A stretch of DNA of 64,000 nucleotides from Vreelandella songnenensis (GTDB lineage Bacteria; Pseudomonadota; Gammaproteobacteria; Pseudomonadales; Halomonadaceae), in contig NZ_PVTK01000005.1 of NCBI RefSeq assembly GCF_003002925.1, forward strand, positions 124,001-188,000. The letters run 5' to 3'. Of the stretch, positions 25,932 to 34,555 are shown piece by piece. The position numbers were made by a program, and so were the translations under genes. Below the pieces are notes generated by a model. The model did not search any database. It saw only the letters and a program-made list of their open reading frames with translations, and was not told where the DNA came from. How positions within the stretch are numbered: position 1 is the stretch's first letter; each line of letters opens with the position of its first letter.

Positions 25932-26805
25932 CGCGTGGTTTGTCGCCCCGTTTGATTACGGCTTCATGCGCCGCGCGGTGGTGGGCGGCCTGGCACTTTC
26001 ACTGGCCGCGCCACCGCTGGGGGTGTTTCTGGTGCTGCGCGGCATGAGCCTGATTGGCGATGCCATGGCTCACGCCATCCTGCCGGGGGTCGCCATCGGT
26101 TTTCTGCTGGCCGGCTTTTCGCTGCCGGTAATGAGCATCGGCGGAGTGATGTTCGGGCTGATGGTGGCGCTGCTGGCCGGGGCGGTTTCGAAGATGGGCG
26201 GCCAGCGTGAAGATGCCGCCATGGCGAGCTTTTTCATTATTTCGCTGGCCGCGGGGGTCATGCTGATCTCCGTGGGCGGCAGCAGCGTGGACCTGACCCA
26301 CGTGCTGTTCGGTTCGATCCTGGCAGTCAATTCGACGGCACTGGCGCTGATTGCCGGCATCAGCACGCTGATCGTGATCATTCTGGCAGTGATCTTTCGG
26401 GCGCTGGTGGTGGAGTGCCTGGATCCACTGTTCCTGCGCGGCCAGAGCCGGCGCAATGGCTGGGTACACAGTGTTTTTCTGGGCCTGCTGGTGCTCAACC
26501 TGACCGCCGGTTTTCAGACGCTGGGGACGCTGATGGCGGTGGGTTTGATGATGCTGCCGGCCACCGCGGCGCGGTTCTGGAGCAAGCGGCTGGAAGGCCT
26601 GATGGGCATTGCCGTGGTGCTTGCCATGACCGCCAGCACCGGGGGCCTGCTGCTCTCGTTTCATCTCGATATTCCCTCGGGGCCAAGCATCATTCTGCTG
26701 GCCGGCGCGGGCTACTTTTTCTCGGCGCTGTTCGGGCGTTATCACAGCCTGGCGGCCAGGCTGCGGCGTAAGACAGCACCGCTCAGCGCCGAGACATCCA
26801 TGTAA
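25915..26805 (+). CDS. znuB: Zinc ABC transporter permease ZnuB
   Basis: Inner-membrane permease of the ABC-3 family, 296 residues with about eight hydrophobic segments; family features include RGMSLIGDAMAHAILPGVAIGF and GGLLLSFHLDIPSGPSI. It forms a dimer with ZnuC and passes Zn2+ delivered by ZnuA. Start overlaps the end of znuC by 17 bp. Confidence 0.93.
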   Translation: MLELLNAWFVAPFDYGFMRRAVVGGLALSLAAPPLGVFLVLRGMSLIGDAMAHAILPGVAIGFLLAGFSLPVMSIGGVMFGLMVALLAGAVSKMGGQREDAAMASFFIISLAAGVMLISVGGSSVDLTHVLFGSILAVNSTALALIAGISTLIVIILAVIFRALVVECLDPLFLRGQSRRNGWVHSVFLGLLVLNLTAGFQTLGTLMAVGLMMLPATAARFWSKRLEGLMGIAVVLAMTASTGGLLLSFHLDIPSGPSIILLAGAGYFFSALFGRYHSLAARLRRKTAPLSAETSM

Positions 26806-26828
26806 CACACCATCACACAGGAGTAGGT

Positions 26829-27944
26829 ATGTCTTTACGGTTATCTTCACGCATGCTGGTTGGCGTTTCCGCAATGCTGGCACTACCGGCGGCCATGGCG
26901 GCCGATCGTGTTCAGGTAGTGACGAGCTTTTCGATTCTGGCCGATATGGTCGAGAACGTGGGCGGCGAGCATGTGGACGTTACCTCGCTGGTTGGCGCTG
27001 ATGGCGACTCGCATGTCTACTCCCCCCGCCCCGGCGATGCCCGCGCCTTGGCAGGTGCTGATCTGGTGGTCTTCAACGGCCTGCTGTTTGAAGGCTGGAT
27101 GGAGCGTTTGATCGAGGCCAGCGATTACCAGGGCGCGCTGGTCACCGCGACCGACGGTATTGAGGCGCTCTCCTATGCCGGTCACAGCCATGATCATGGC
27201 CACGGGCATGATCACGATCACGGGCATGGTCACGACCACGGGCATGACCACGATCACGGGCATGATCACGACCACGGGCATGACCACGACCACGGACATG
27301 ATCACGGACATGATCACGTGCATGGCGAGTTTGATCCGCATGCCTGGCAGGATATGGCCCAGGCGCGGGTTTATATCGCCAACATTCGCGATGGGCTGGT
27401 GGCCGCCGATGAAGACAATGCCGATGAGTACCAAGCCAATGCGGAGCGCTACCTGGCTGAAATCGCCGAGACGGATGCCGAGATTCGTGAGCTGATCAGC
27501 GAGATTCCGGCCTCGACCAGCGTGATTACCGGCCACGACTCGTTTGGTTACTTCTCCAACGCCTACGGTATTCGTTTTCTTTCCCCGGTAGGGCTTTCGA
27601 CCGAAGTCGAGCCGAGCGGTGCCAGCATGGCCGAGCTGGTGGATGTGATCAACGACCAGAACGTTCAGGCGCTGTTTCATGAAAACATGACCAACCCGGC
27701 GGTCATCCAGCAGCTTTCCGAAGAGACGGGCCTGCCGATTGCCGGCACGCTGTATGCCGATGCGCTGGCCACTGAAGGCGAAGCCAGCACCTACCTTGGC
27801 ATGATGCGCCATAACGCCCAGGTGCTCCACGACTCCCTGGCCGAGCCCGGCCATGATGACCACGGCCACGACGCTCATGGCCATGACCATGATCACGATC
27901 ACGATCACGATCACGATCACGATCACGGCGAGCATAGCCACTAA
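26829..27944 (+). CDS. znuA: Zinc-binding periplasmic protein ZnuA with two His-rich tracts
   Basis: Periplasmic zinc receptor (cluster A-I, SBP_bac_9), 371 residues. A signal peptide (about 1-24) precedes the first half with the ligand His62 (DGDSHVYSPRPGD). A very long flexible loop, residues 119-166, is nearly all His with Asp and Gly. The second ligand His171 is in DPHAW, the third in TGHDSFGYF and the acidic ligand in the C-terminal half. A second His/Asp tract fills the last 30 residues (342-371). ZnuA proteins often have one such loop; two long tracts are less usual. Start after CAGGAG. Last gene of the operon. Confidence 0.93.
   Translation: MSLRLSSRMLVGVSAMLALPAAMAADRVQVVTSFSILADMVENVGGEHVDVTSLVGADGDSHVYSPRPGDARALAGADLVVFNGLLFEGWMERLIEASDYQGALVTATDGIEALSYAGHSHDHGHGHDHDHGHGHDHGHDHDHGHDHDHGHDHDHGHDHGHDHVHGEFDPHAWQDMAQARVYIANIRDGLVAADEDNADEYQANAERYLAEIAETDAEIRELISEIPASTSVITGHDSFGYFSNAYGIRFLSPVGLSTEVEPSGASMAELVDVINDQNVQALFHENMTNPAVIQQLSEETGLPIAGTLYADALATEGEASTYLGMMRHNAQVLHDSLAEPGHDDHGHDAHGHDHDHDHDHDHDHDHGEHSH
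27182..27323 (+). repeat. Short tandem repeats coding for the His/Asp/Gly loop of ZnuA
   Basis: About 140 bp of repeated units such as GGGCATGATCACGATCAC and CGACCACGGGCATGACCA, all in the znuA frame and coding for His-Asp and Gly-His pairs. The near-identity makes this tract prone to length change by slippage and to assembly error. Confidence 0.75.
27878..27927 (+). repeat. Tandem repeat coding for the C-terminal His/Asp tract of ZnuA
   Basis: About eight copies of a GATCAC or CATGAC hexamer in frame, coding alternating Asp and His. Independent of the central repeat but of the same type. Confidence 0.75.
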
Positions 27945-27980
27945 GCATCTGATGAGAACAGCGATAATCGCTTTTTTGAG

Positions 27981-28005
27981 AGCGCCCCACGCGGGCGCTT
28001 TTTTA
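27981..28005 (+). terminator. Terminator of the znu operon
   Basis: AGCGCCC (27981-27987) pairs with GGGCGCT (27993-27999), followed by a run of T at 28000-28004, 37 bp after the znuA stop. Confidence 0.85.
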
Positions 28006-28104
28006 TTGTCCAGCTAAGCCTCGCAACAAGACACTTGTACGCTGGCGCAACGCTTCATACATTACACCTCTGCCTTGCCACTTAATCCTTCACTGGTTGC
28101 CGAT

Positions 28105-29277
28105 ATGATCAATGTGCTCTTCAAAGCCGCCGGTATTAGCGGCGTGCTTTCCCTGCTGACCGCCGCCCCTGTGTGGGGGGCTGATGATATAGATCGCGCC
28201 CGTATCGAAGCGCTGGTCAATGACACCATCGCTCCGCTGATGGCCGAGCAGCGTATTCCCGGCATGGCGGTCGCACTGAGCGTGAACGGCCAGCGTCATG
28301 AGTTCAGCTATGGCGTTGCCGATCAGGCAACCGGCCAGACCGTTACCCCGCACACCCTGTTTGAACTGGGTTCGATCAGCAAGCTGTTCACCGGCACGCT
28401 GGCCGCCAGACTTCAGGCAAGCGGCGCCATTTCCCTTGATGACCCCGCCAGCCAGTATTTAAAAGCGCTTGAAGGCACGGCCTTTGATGACATCAGCCTG
28501 CTGGAACTGGGCACCTATACCGCCGGCGGGCTGCCTTTGCAGTTTCCCGACGAGGTGCAGGATGAGGCGTCGATGATCGACTACTACCGAAACTGGCAGC
28601 CTGAGTACGCGCCCGGCCACCAGCGGCTCTACTCCAACCCCAGCATTGGCTTGCTTGGCTATTTGACCGCCCAGCGTTTGGGCCAGCCCTTTGAAGCGCT
28701 GATGAGTGAGTACGTATTTGCACCGCTGGGCCTTGAGAACAGCTATTTTCAAGTACCCGACGCACACCAGGCAGACTACGCCTTTGGCTATTCCAAGGAG
28801 GATGCGCCTATCCGGGTCAACCCCGGCATGCTGGATGCCCAGGCCTATGGCGTGAAATCGACCGCTGCGGACGTACTCACCCTGGTGGAGGCCAATATGG
28901 AAGATAGCGCGCTTGAAGCGCCGCTTCGTCAGGCGCTGGCCGATACTCGCGCGGGCTACTTCAGCGTAGGCGACATGGCTCAAGGGCTTGGCTGGGAAAG
29001 CTACGCCTACCCGCTCACCCTTGAACAACTGCTGGCAGGCAACTCCCTTGAAGTGATACTGGAGGCCAACCGCGCCGAACGCCAGACCCCACCGCTGCCG
29101 CCACGCAAGGATGCGCTTTACAACAAGACCGGCGCGACCAATGGCTTTGGCGGCTATGTGGCGTTCATTCCCGGCGAGCGGCTGGGCATTGTCATGCTGG
29201 CGAACCGCAACTACCCCAATCAGGCCCGCATCGAGGCGGCCTATCGTATCCTGACCACCCTGGCCGAAGCGCACTGA
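28105..29277 (+). CDS. Class C beta-lactamase (AmpC type)
   Basis: Periplasmic serine beta-lactamase, about 390 residues. A signal peptide (about 1-26, ending VWGA) precedes the class C motifs: S90-x-x-K93 in LGSISKLFTG, Y-S-N in RLYSNPSIGLLG, and K-T-G in YNKTGATNGFGGYV, plus GIVMLANRNYPN near the end. Expected to hydrolyse penicillins and cephalosporins; spectrum cannot be inferred here. There is no ampR gene beside it, so inducible control through AmpR is not shown. Start is ATG at 28105; a TTG at 28075 in the same frame is an alternative. No mobile element is adjacent, which fits a resident chromosomal gene. Confidence 0.88.
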   Translation: MINVLFKAAGISGVLSLLTAAPVWGADDIDRARIEALVNDTIAPLMAEQRIPGMAVALSVNGQRHEFSYGVADQATGQTVTPHTLFELGSISKLFTGTLAARLQASGAISLDDPASQYLKALEGTAFDDISLLELGTYTAGGLPLQFPDEVQDEASMIDYYRNWQPEYAPGHQRLYSNPSIGLLGYLTAQRLGQPFEALMSEYVFAPLGLENSYFQVPDAHQADYAFGYSKEDAPIRVNPGMLDAQAYGVKSTAADVLTLVEANMEDSALEAPLRQALADTRAGYFSVGDMAQGLGWESYAYPLTLEQLLAGNSLEVILEANRAERQTPPLPPRKDALYNKTGATNGFGGYVAFIPGERLGIVMLANRNYPNQARIEAAYRILTTLAEAH

Positions 29278-29659
29278 CGTTCACGCCGGTTTAACGAGCG
29301 CCGCCTTGCTGGCGGCGCTATCCGTTTTAGCTCGTTTTTTTAAGTAATTCTTCTTATCTAATTGCTTTAAAGTAAAAGCGGTTACCAACTACCGGCCAAA
29401 TAGCGCGGCTATTTAAAAAAACACCCACACCTAAACTTTATTAGGCGTATTGAAAAGTATAACAATAGCGGTTGATATTAGTTAAAGTATTTGAAACAGA
29501 AAATTTAAACCTGTATTAAACCACTACTTAACACTATACCTTAATATACATACTTTATCTTTTATTCCAGCGCCCAGGTTAATACCATCAAAAACAATAA
29601 ACACCTGCCCAGCACTTGTTAATCATCAAATATGGATTAAATCCGTGAGGTCATGAGTG
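29278..29659. other. AT-rich gap before galE
   Basis: About 380 bp. The first part is a terminator; the rest (29340-29650) is strongly AT-rich with no gene and a ribosome site GTGAGG at its end. It probably carries the promoter of the galE cassette, but no unambiguous -35/-10 pair stands out. Confidence 0.5.
29293..29336 (+). terminator. Terminator of beta-lactamase gene
   Basis: AGCGCCGCC (29297-29305) pairs with GGCGGCGCT (29311-29319); an outer AACGAGC/GCTCGTT pairing encloses it and runs into a T stretch. Located just after the beta-lactamase stop. Confidence 0.65.
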
Positions 29660-30670
29660 ATGGCTAGATTATTGGTAGTGGGTGGCTGTGGCTATATTGG
29701 CTCACATACGGTCAAGCGGCTGCTTCAGGCCGGTCATGATGTGGTGGTGCTGGACAATCTGTCCTCCGGTTTTCGCGATAGCCTGCTGGGCGGCACGCTG
29801 GTCGTTGGCGACTGCGGTAACCGCCCGCAGCTCGACACGCTGTTTTCCAACTACGCCTTCGATGGCGTTCTGCACTTTGCTTCGCTTATTCAGGTCGGCG
29901 AATCGGTAACCGATCCGGCCCGGTACTATCTCAATAACGTCATGAAAACCCTGACGCTGCTGACGGCCATGAAAGACCATGGCGTAGGCCCGCTGGTCTT
30001 CTCCTCTACGGCAGCCATTTTTGGTGAGCCGACGACGGCGCGCCTGAGCGAAAGCCACCCCTGCACGCCGCTGAACCCCTATGGCATGAGCAAGCTGATG
30101 GTGGAGCATATGCTGGGAGACTTTCTGCACGCCTACGGGCTGCGTTCGGTGGCGCTGCGCTACTTCAATGCTTCTGGTGCCGACCCGCTGAATCGTATAG
30201 GCGAGCGCCATGACCCGGAAACGCACCTTATCCCGCTTGCCCTTCAGGCGGCCTTGGGGCTGCGTGGGCCGCTCAGCGTGTATGGACGCGACTACGCCAC
30301 CCCGGATGGCACCTGCGTTCGTGACTATATTCACGTGGATGACCTGGCGCAGGCGCATCTGCTGGCGCTGGAGTATCTCTGGCAGGACGGCGAGCCTGGC
30401 GCCTTCAATCTAGGCAACGGCGGCGGCTTTAGCGTACAGCAGGTGCTGGATACCGTGGAGCGGGTAACGGGGTGTCGCGTACCGTTTGAAAACGCCCCGC
30501 GCCGCCCGGGCGACCCCGCCCAATTGGTGGCGGATGCCCAGCTGGCCAGGCACACCCTTGGCTGGGCGCCACGCCACGCCGCGCTGGAAACCATCATTAC
30601 CCACGCCTGGCAGTGGGAGATCAAGCGCGCGGGCCTCACGCCCACACTTTATAACCCTCATGCCGCTTGA
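29660..30670 (+). CDS. galE: UDP-glucose 4-epimerase
   Basis: Cytosolic short-chain dehydrogenase-type epimerase interconverting UDP-glucose and UDP-galactose, 336-337 residues. The NAD-binding motif GGCGYIGS lies at the N-terminus, the catalytic FSSTAAIFGE and Y-x3-K in NPYGMSKLMVE follow, with VALRYFNASGAD and the C-terminal RRPGDPAQLVADA. The start is either GTG at 29657 or the adjacent ATG at 29660; both follow GTGAGG. First gene of a cassette that includes UDP-galactopyranose mutase, so it likely provides the UDP-galactose. Confidence 0.92.
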   Translation: MARLLVVGGCGYIGSHTVKRLLQAGHDVVVLDNLSSGFRDSLLGGTLVVGDCGNRPQLDTLFSNYAFDGVLHFASLIQVGESVTDPARYYLNNVMKTLTLLTAMKDHGVGPLVFSSTAAIFGEPTTARLSESHPCTPLNPYGMSKLMVEHMLGDFLHAYGLRSVALRYFNASGADPLNRIGERHDPETHLIPLALQAALGLRGPLSVYGRDYATPDGTCVRDYIHVDDLAQAHLLALEYLWQDGEPGAFNLGNGGGFSVQQVLDTVERVTGCRVPFENAPRRPGDPAQLVADAQLARHTLGWAPRHAALETIITHAWQWEIKRAGLTPTLYNPHAA

Positions 30671-30951
30671 CGTTATAACACTGAATAATCGTCAGGCTTG
30701 CATAGGCAAAGCAGCTTTTCAAACCCATTAAAAGAGGTGTTTCATTACTATAAAACGCTACTTATTTATCCATAAAAGCCTTGTTCCATTAACACACGAC
30801 AGACTTGTTCTATAAGCAAACAACTGATCACCACGTCCCAAAAAGCGCAGAACATCAATAGCGTTAACTATGCAACGGAAAAGAAACTTATTTTTATACG
30901 CTTTTAAAGCGGCTGAAAATAAGCCTTCTTTATTAATCAAGGAGAGTTCCC

Positions 30952-32139
30952 ATGCGTTGGACAGAAGCTGAGCCACCCGGTATTGGCAAACGGCAGCAAC
31001 ACACCTTATCGCCCAGCGATTTAATTGCCGATAACCCTTCTCACACCACCGTGCTTATCTGCTTTTCCCATTTACGCTGGCGATTCGTTTATCAGCGCCC
31101 CCAGCACTTGATGTCGCGCATGGCCACGACCCATCAGGTCATCTTCTTCGAAGAAGCCCTGCCCACGGATGCTGCCGAACCCTGGCTCGAGCAGCGCCAG
31201 GAAGACAACCTTCAGGTACTGATTCCGCGCCTGCCCGCGTCGTGCCAGGGCGAGGCAGCCATTGATGCCCAGCGCCGCTTGTTGGATGCGTATCTGGATG
31301 ACATCGCTGCAAGCGACCTTATCGCCTGGTACTACACCCCGATGAGCCTGCCCTACTCCACGCATTTGAAGCCTCGATTGACGGTTTACGACTGCATGGA
31401 TGAGCTTTCCGCGTTTCGCGGGGCGCCGCCTTCGCTGGTAGAGCAGGAGCGGCGCCTGATGGAGCGCGCCGATATCGTCTTCACCGGCGGGTTCAGTCTG
31501 TTCGAAGCCAAGCGTCATCTGCACGCTAACGTCCACCCTTTTCCCAGCAGCGTGGATATCGCCCACTTCGGTGCCGCCCGCCACGTGCAGCCGGAGCCCG
31601 AGGATCAGGCATCGCTTGCCCATCCCCGTCTGGGCTTTTTCGGGGTCATCGATGAGCGCCTGGACATTGCGCTGCTGGAGGAGGCCGCCATCAAGCGCCC
31701 CGAATGGCAGTTCATCCTGATCGGCCCGGTGGTCAAGATCGACCCGCAGACGCTTCCCCGGCAGGCCAACATTCACTACCTGGGGTCGAAATCCTATGCC
31801 GAGCTACCCCGCTACCTGGCCAGTTGGGATGTCGCGCTGATGCCGTTTGCCCTCAATGAATCGACCCGCTTCATCAGCCCCACCAAGACGCCGGAGTATC
31901 TGGCGGGCGGGCGCCTGGTGGTGTCCACCCCCATCACCGATGTGGTGCGTACCTACGGTGACAGCGGCGTGGTCAAGATCGCCCGAACCCCGGACGAGTT
32001 CATGGCCGCCATCGAGCAGGCGCTGGATGAAGGCCGTCAGCAGGCGCGGGTGTGGCAGTTGGCCGATGCTGCCCTGAGCGATATGTCCTGGGATACCACC
32101 TGGAAGCTCATGGAGGAGAAAATGCGATGTGCAGTATGA
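30952..32139 (+). CDS. Glycosyltransferase of the galactofuranose cassette
   Basis: GT-B fold glycosyltransferase, 395 residues, soluble. The conserved opening LICFSHLRWRFVYQRPQHLMSR and the motif TVYDCMDELSAFRG are typical of a subfamily that, in my knowledge of such loci, is repeatedly found next to UDP-galactopyranose mutase. The C-terminal part has the donor-site element FISPTKTPEYLAGGRLVVSTP. AAGGAGAG precedes the ATG. The gene is 280 bp after galE and overlaps glf by 13 bp. Likely transfers galactofuranose or another sugar; acceptor unknown. Confidence 0.75.
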   Translation: MRWTEAEPPGIGKRQQHTLSPSDLIADNPSHTTVLICFSHLRWRFVYQRPQHLMSRMATTHQVIFFEEALPTDAAEPWLEQRQEDNLQVLIPRLPASCQGEAAIDAQRRLLDAYLDDIAASDLIAWYYTPMSLPYSTHLKPRLTVYDCMDELSAFRGAPPSLVEQERRLMERADIVFTGGFSLFEAKRHLHANVHPFPSSVDIAHFGAARHVQPEPEDQASLAHPRLGFFGVIDERLDIALLEEAAIKRPEWQFILIGPVVKIDPQTLPRQANIHYLGSKSYAELPRYLASWDVALMPFALNESTRFISPTKTPEYLAGGRLVVSTPITDVVRTYGDSGVVKIARTPDEFMAAIEQALDEGRQQARVWQLADAALSDMSWDTTWKLMEEKMRCAV

Positions 32140-33296
32140 ACACTACCCCGAGCGGCACTTATGACTACCTGATCGTGGGCGCAGGCTTTGCCGGCAGCGT
32201 GCTGGCCGAGCGCCTGGCCACCCAGCTCGACAAGCGCGTGCTGGTGATCGACCGGCGCCCGCATATCGCGGGCAACGCCTTTGATCACTACAACGAGGAG
32301 GGCGTGTGGGTACACCGCTACGGGCCGCATATCTTTCACACCAACGCCCAGCGGATCGTCGATTACCTGAGCCAGTTCACCGAGTGGCGGCCTTACGAGC
32401 ACCGCGTGCTGGCCCAGGTCAAGGATCAGCAGGTGCCCATGCCGATCAACCTGACCACGCTCAACATGCTTTACGGCCTTACCCTTGATGCCGAGCAGGG
32501 CGCGGCGTTTCTGGCCTCGCGCGCCGAGCCGGTGGACGATATTCGCACCTCGGAAGATGTGGTGGTAAGCCAGGTGGGGCGCGAGCTTTACGAAACGTTC
32601 TTTCAGGGCTATACCCGCAAGCAGTGGGGCCTGGACCCGTCGGAGCTGGATAAATCGGTGACCGCCCGCGTGCCTACCCGCACCAATACCGACGACCGCT
32701 ACTTCACCGACGCGTTTCAGATCATGCCCAGGGATGGGTATACCGCAATGTTCGAAAAGCTCTTGGATCATCCCAATATCACCGTTGCGCTGGGCGTGGA
32801 TTTTGCCGAGATGCGCGAGCGGGTCGACTACCGCCACCTGATCTATACCGGGCCGATCGACGAGTACTTTGACTATCAGCTCGGCAAGCTGCCCTACCGC
32901 TGCCTGCGCTTTCAGCATGAAACGCTGGACCAGGAAGTATTCCAGCCGGTGGGCGTGGTCAACTACCCGTCTGAAGACGTGCCCTACACGAGGATTACCG
33001 AGTACAAGTACCTGACCGGTCAGCAGCATCCCAAGACCAGCGTGACCTACGAATTCCCCACCGACCAGGGCGACCCCTACTACCCCATCCCTCGGCCCGA
33101 GAACGCCGAGCTTTACCGACGCTACCGGGCGCTGGCCGATGCCACACCGGACGTCACCTTCCTGGGCCGCCTGGGCAGCTACCGTTACTACAACATGGAT
33201 CAGGTAGTGGGCCAGGCCCTGGCCACCTTCGAGCATCTGGCCGAAGCGCACGCCGCCGATGCAGTGGCGAGCCCCGTCGAATCGCGGGCAAGCTGA
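32127..33296 (+). CDS. glf: UDP-galactopyranose mutase
   Basis: Flavoenzyme that converts UDP-galactopyranose to UDP-galactofuranose, about 389 residues. The FAD-binding motif GAGFAGSVLAERLA, the RRPHIAGNAFD segment and the motif WVHRYGPHIFHT are diagnostic, as are YTGPIDEYFDYQLGKLPYRC and RITEYKYLTGQ. The start at 32127 has GGAGGAG 8 bp upstream within the end of the glycosyltransferase gene. Shows that this organism makes galactofuranose, a sugar absent from enteric core metabolism. Confidence 0.93.
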   Translation: MCSMNTTPSGTYDYLIVGAGFAGSVLAERLATQLDKRVLVIDRRPHIAGNAFDHYNEEGVWVHRYGPHIFHTNAQRIVDYLSQFTEWRPYEHRVLAQVKDQQVPMPINLTTLNMLYGLTLDAEQGAAFLASRAEPVDDIRTSEDVVVSQVGRELYETFFQGYTRKQWGLDPSELDKSVTARVPTRTNTDDRYFTDAFQIMPRDGYTAMFEKLLDHPNITVALGVDFAEMRERVDYRHLIYTGPIDEYFDYQLGKLPYRCLRFQHETLDQEVFQPVGVVNYPSEDVPYTRITEYKYLTGQQHPKTSVTYEFPTDQGDPYYPIPRPENAELYRRYRALADATPDVTFLGRLGSYRYYNMDQVVGQALATFEHLAEAHAADAVASPVESRAS

Positions 33297-33328
33297 GCCG
33301 CCCGCTTCACCGACAAGGACCTAACGGC

Positions 33329-34471
33329 ATGCATCAGCCGAGTCTCTTCAAGAGCTTTTTCCTGGGTGGGTTCGAGTGTTCCACCCAGCGCCGCCGGGAT
33401 GGGCATCGCCTGGACGTGCTGGCCGGCACCCGCCATGACCAGCACGCCAGCGCCGACTACGCAGCGCTTGCCCAGCACGCCATTCACAGCGTGCGCGACG
33501 GCATGCGCTGGCACCTCATCGAAACCGCCAAGGGCCGTTACGACTGGCAAAGCGTGCTGCCCATGGTGCGCGCGGCCAAGGCCCAGCGCACCGAGGTCAT
33601 CTGGGATCTGTGCCACTACGGCTGGCCGGATGATATTGATATCTTCAAGGCCGAGTTCGTCGAGCGCTTTGCCGCCTATGCCGGCGCGGCGGCGCGGCTG
33701 TTGCGCGATGAGGGGATCGAGGCGCCGCTGATCACGCCGCTCAATGAAATCTCGTTCTGGGCCTGGGCCGGGGGAAGCGTGGCCCACTTCAACCCTACCG
33801 TGCGCCATCGGGGCAATGAGCTCAAGCGCCAGCTGGTGCGCGCTGCCATTGCCGCCATGCGGGCCGTTAGAGACGTCTCGCCCCGGGCACGTTTCATTCA
33901 GGTCGACCCCATCATTCACGTGGTCTCGCGCTCGACCCGGCGCCGCGACCGCCTGCGCGCCGAGCAGCTGCGCCTTGAGCAGTTCACGGCCTGGGACATG
34001 CTGTGTGGCTACCGTCACCCTGAGCTTGGCGGCAAACCCGAGTACATGGATATCATGGGGGTGAACTACTACCCGCATAACCAGTGGTACGCCAACCGTC
34101 AGGATATTCCACGAGAAAGCCCGGACTACCGCCCGTTCCACGAGCTGCTCGCCGATGCCTACCAGCGCTACGGCAAGCCGCTGCTGATTGCTGAAACCGG
34201 CGCCGAAGATGAACACCGCGTGCCCTGGGTGCGCTATGTATGCGAACAGGTCGAGCTGGCCTTGCGCCAGCATATCCCGGTTGAGGGTATCTGCCTGTAC
34301 CCGGTGACCGACTACCCGGGCTGGGAGAATAACCGCCACTGCCGCACGGGCCTTCTGGGCTACGCCAATGTGCTGGGGCAACGCCCGGTATTCGCCCCGC
34401 TGGCGGAGGAGCTTGCCCGCCAGCGGCCACGCCTTGAGCCACACCCGGTGCATAAAGCGCTCACTGTATAG
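33329..34471 (+). CDS. GH1-like glycosidase of the galactofuranose cassette
   Basis: TIM-barrel glycoside hydrolase, 380 residues, no signal peptide, so cytosolic. The likely acid/base is E140 in TPLNEISFW and the nucleophile E289 in LIAETGAE, the clan A arrangement of GH1-like enzymes; YPVTDYPGW near the end lines the pocket. Shorter than typical GH1 beta-glucosidases (450 or more residues). It follows glf by 32 bp with a Shine-Dalgarno AAGGA. A cytosolic glycosidase in a biosynthetic cassette could act as editor, as a remodeller, or as a transglycosidase. Confidence 0.72.
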   Translation: MHQPSLFKSFFLGGFECSTQRRRDGHRLDVLAGTRHDQHASADYAALAQHAIHSVRDGMRWHLIETAKGRYDWQSVLPMVRAAKAQRTEVIWDLCHYGWPDDIDIFKAEFVERFAAYAGAAARLLRDEGIEAPLITPLNEISFWAWAGGSVAHFNPTVRHRGNELKRQLVRAAIAAMRAVRDVSPRARFIQVDPIIHVVSRSTRRRDRLRAEQLRLEQFTAWDMLCGYRHPELGGKPEYMDIMGVNYYPHNQWYANRQDIPRESPDYRPFHELLADAYQRYGKPLLIAETGAEDEHRVPWVRYVCEQVELALRQHIPVEGICLYPVTDYPGWENNRHCRTGLLGYANVLGQRPVFAPLAEELARQRPRLEPHPVHKALTV

Positions 34472-34555
34472 GCGGGGTATCCGGTACGGGCAGGTTGCAA
34501 TTGGCGGGCTATCTATCGAGACTAGGCAGCTTATATACGCTAATGAGCGAACATC

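Noticed and set aside
27182..27323. CRISPR-like or satellite repeat
   Set aside because: The units are contiguous, in frame and code for the metal-binding loop of znuA; there are no spacers.
26883..27941. Antisense frame across znuA with Val/Ile/Met repeats
   Set aside because: It is the complement of the His/Asp codons of znuA and has no independent signal.
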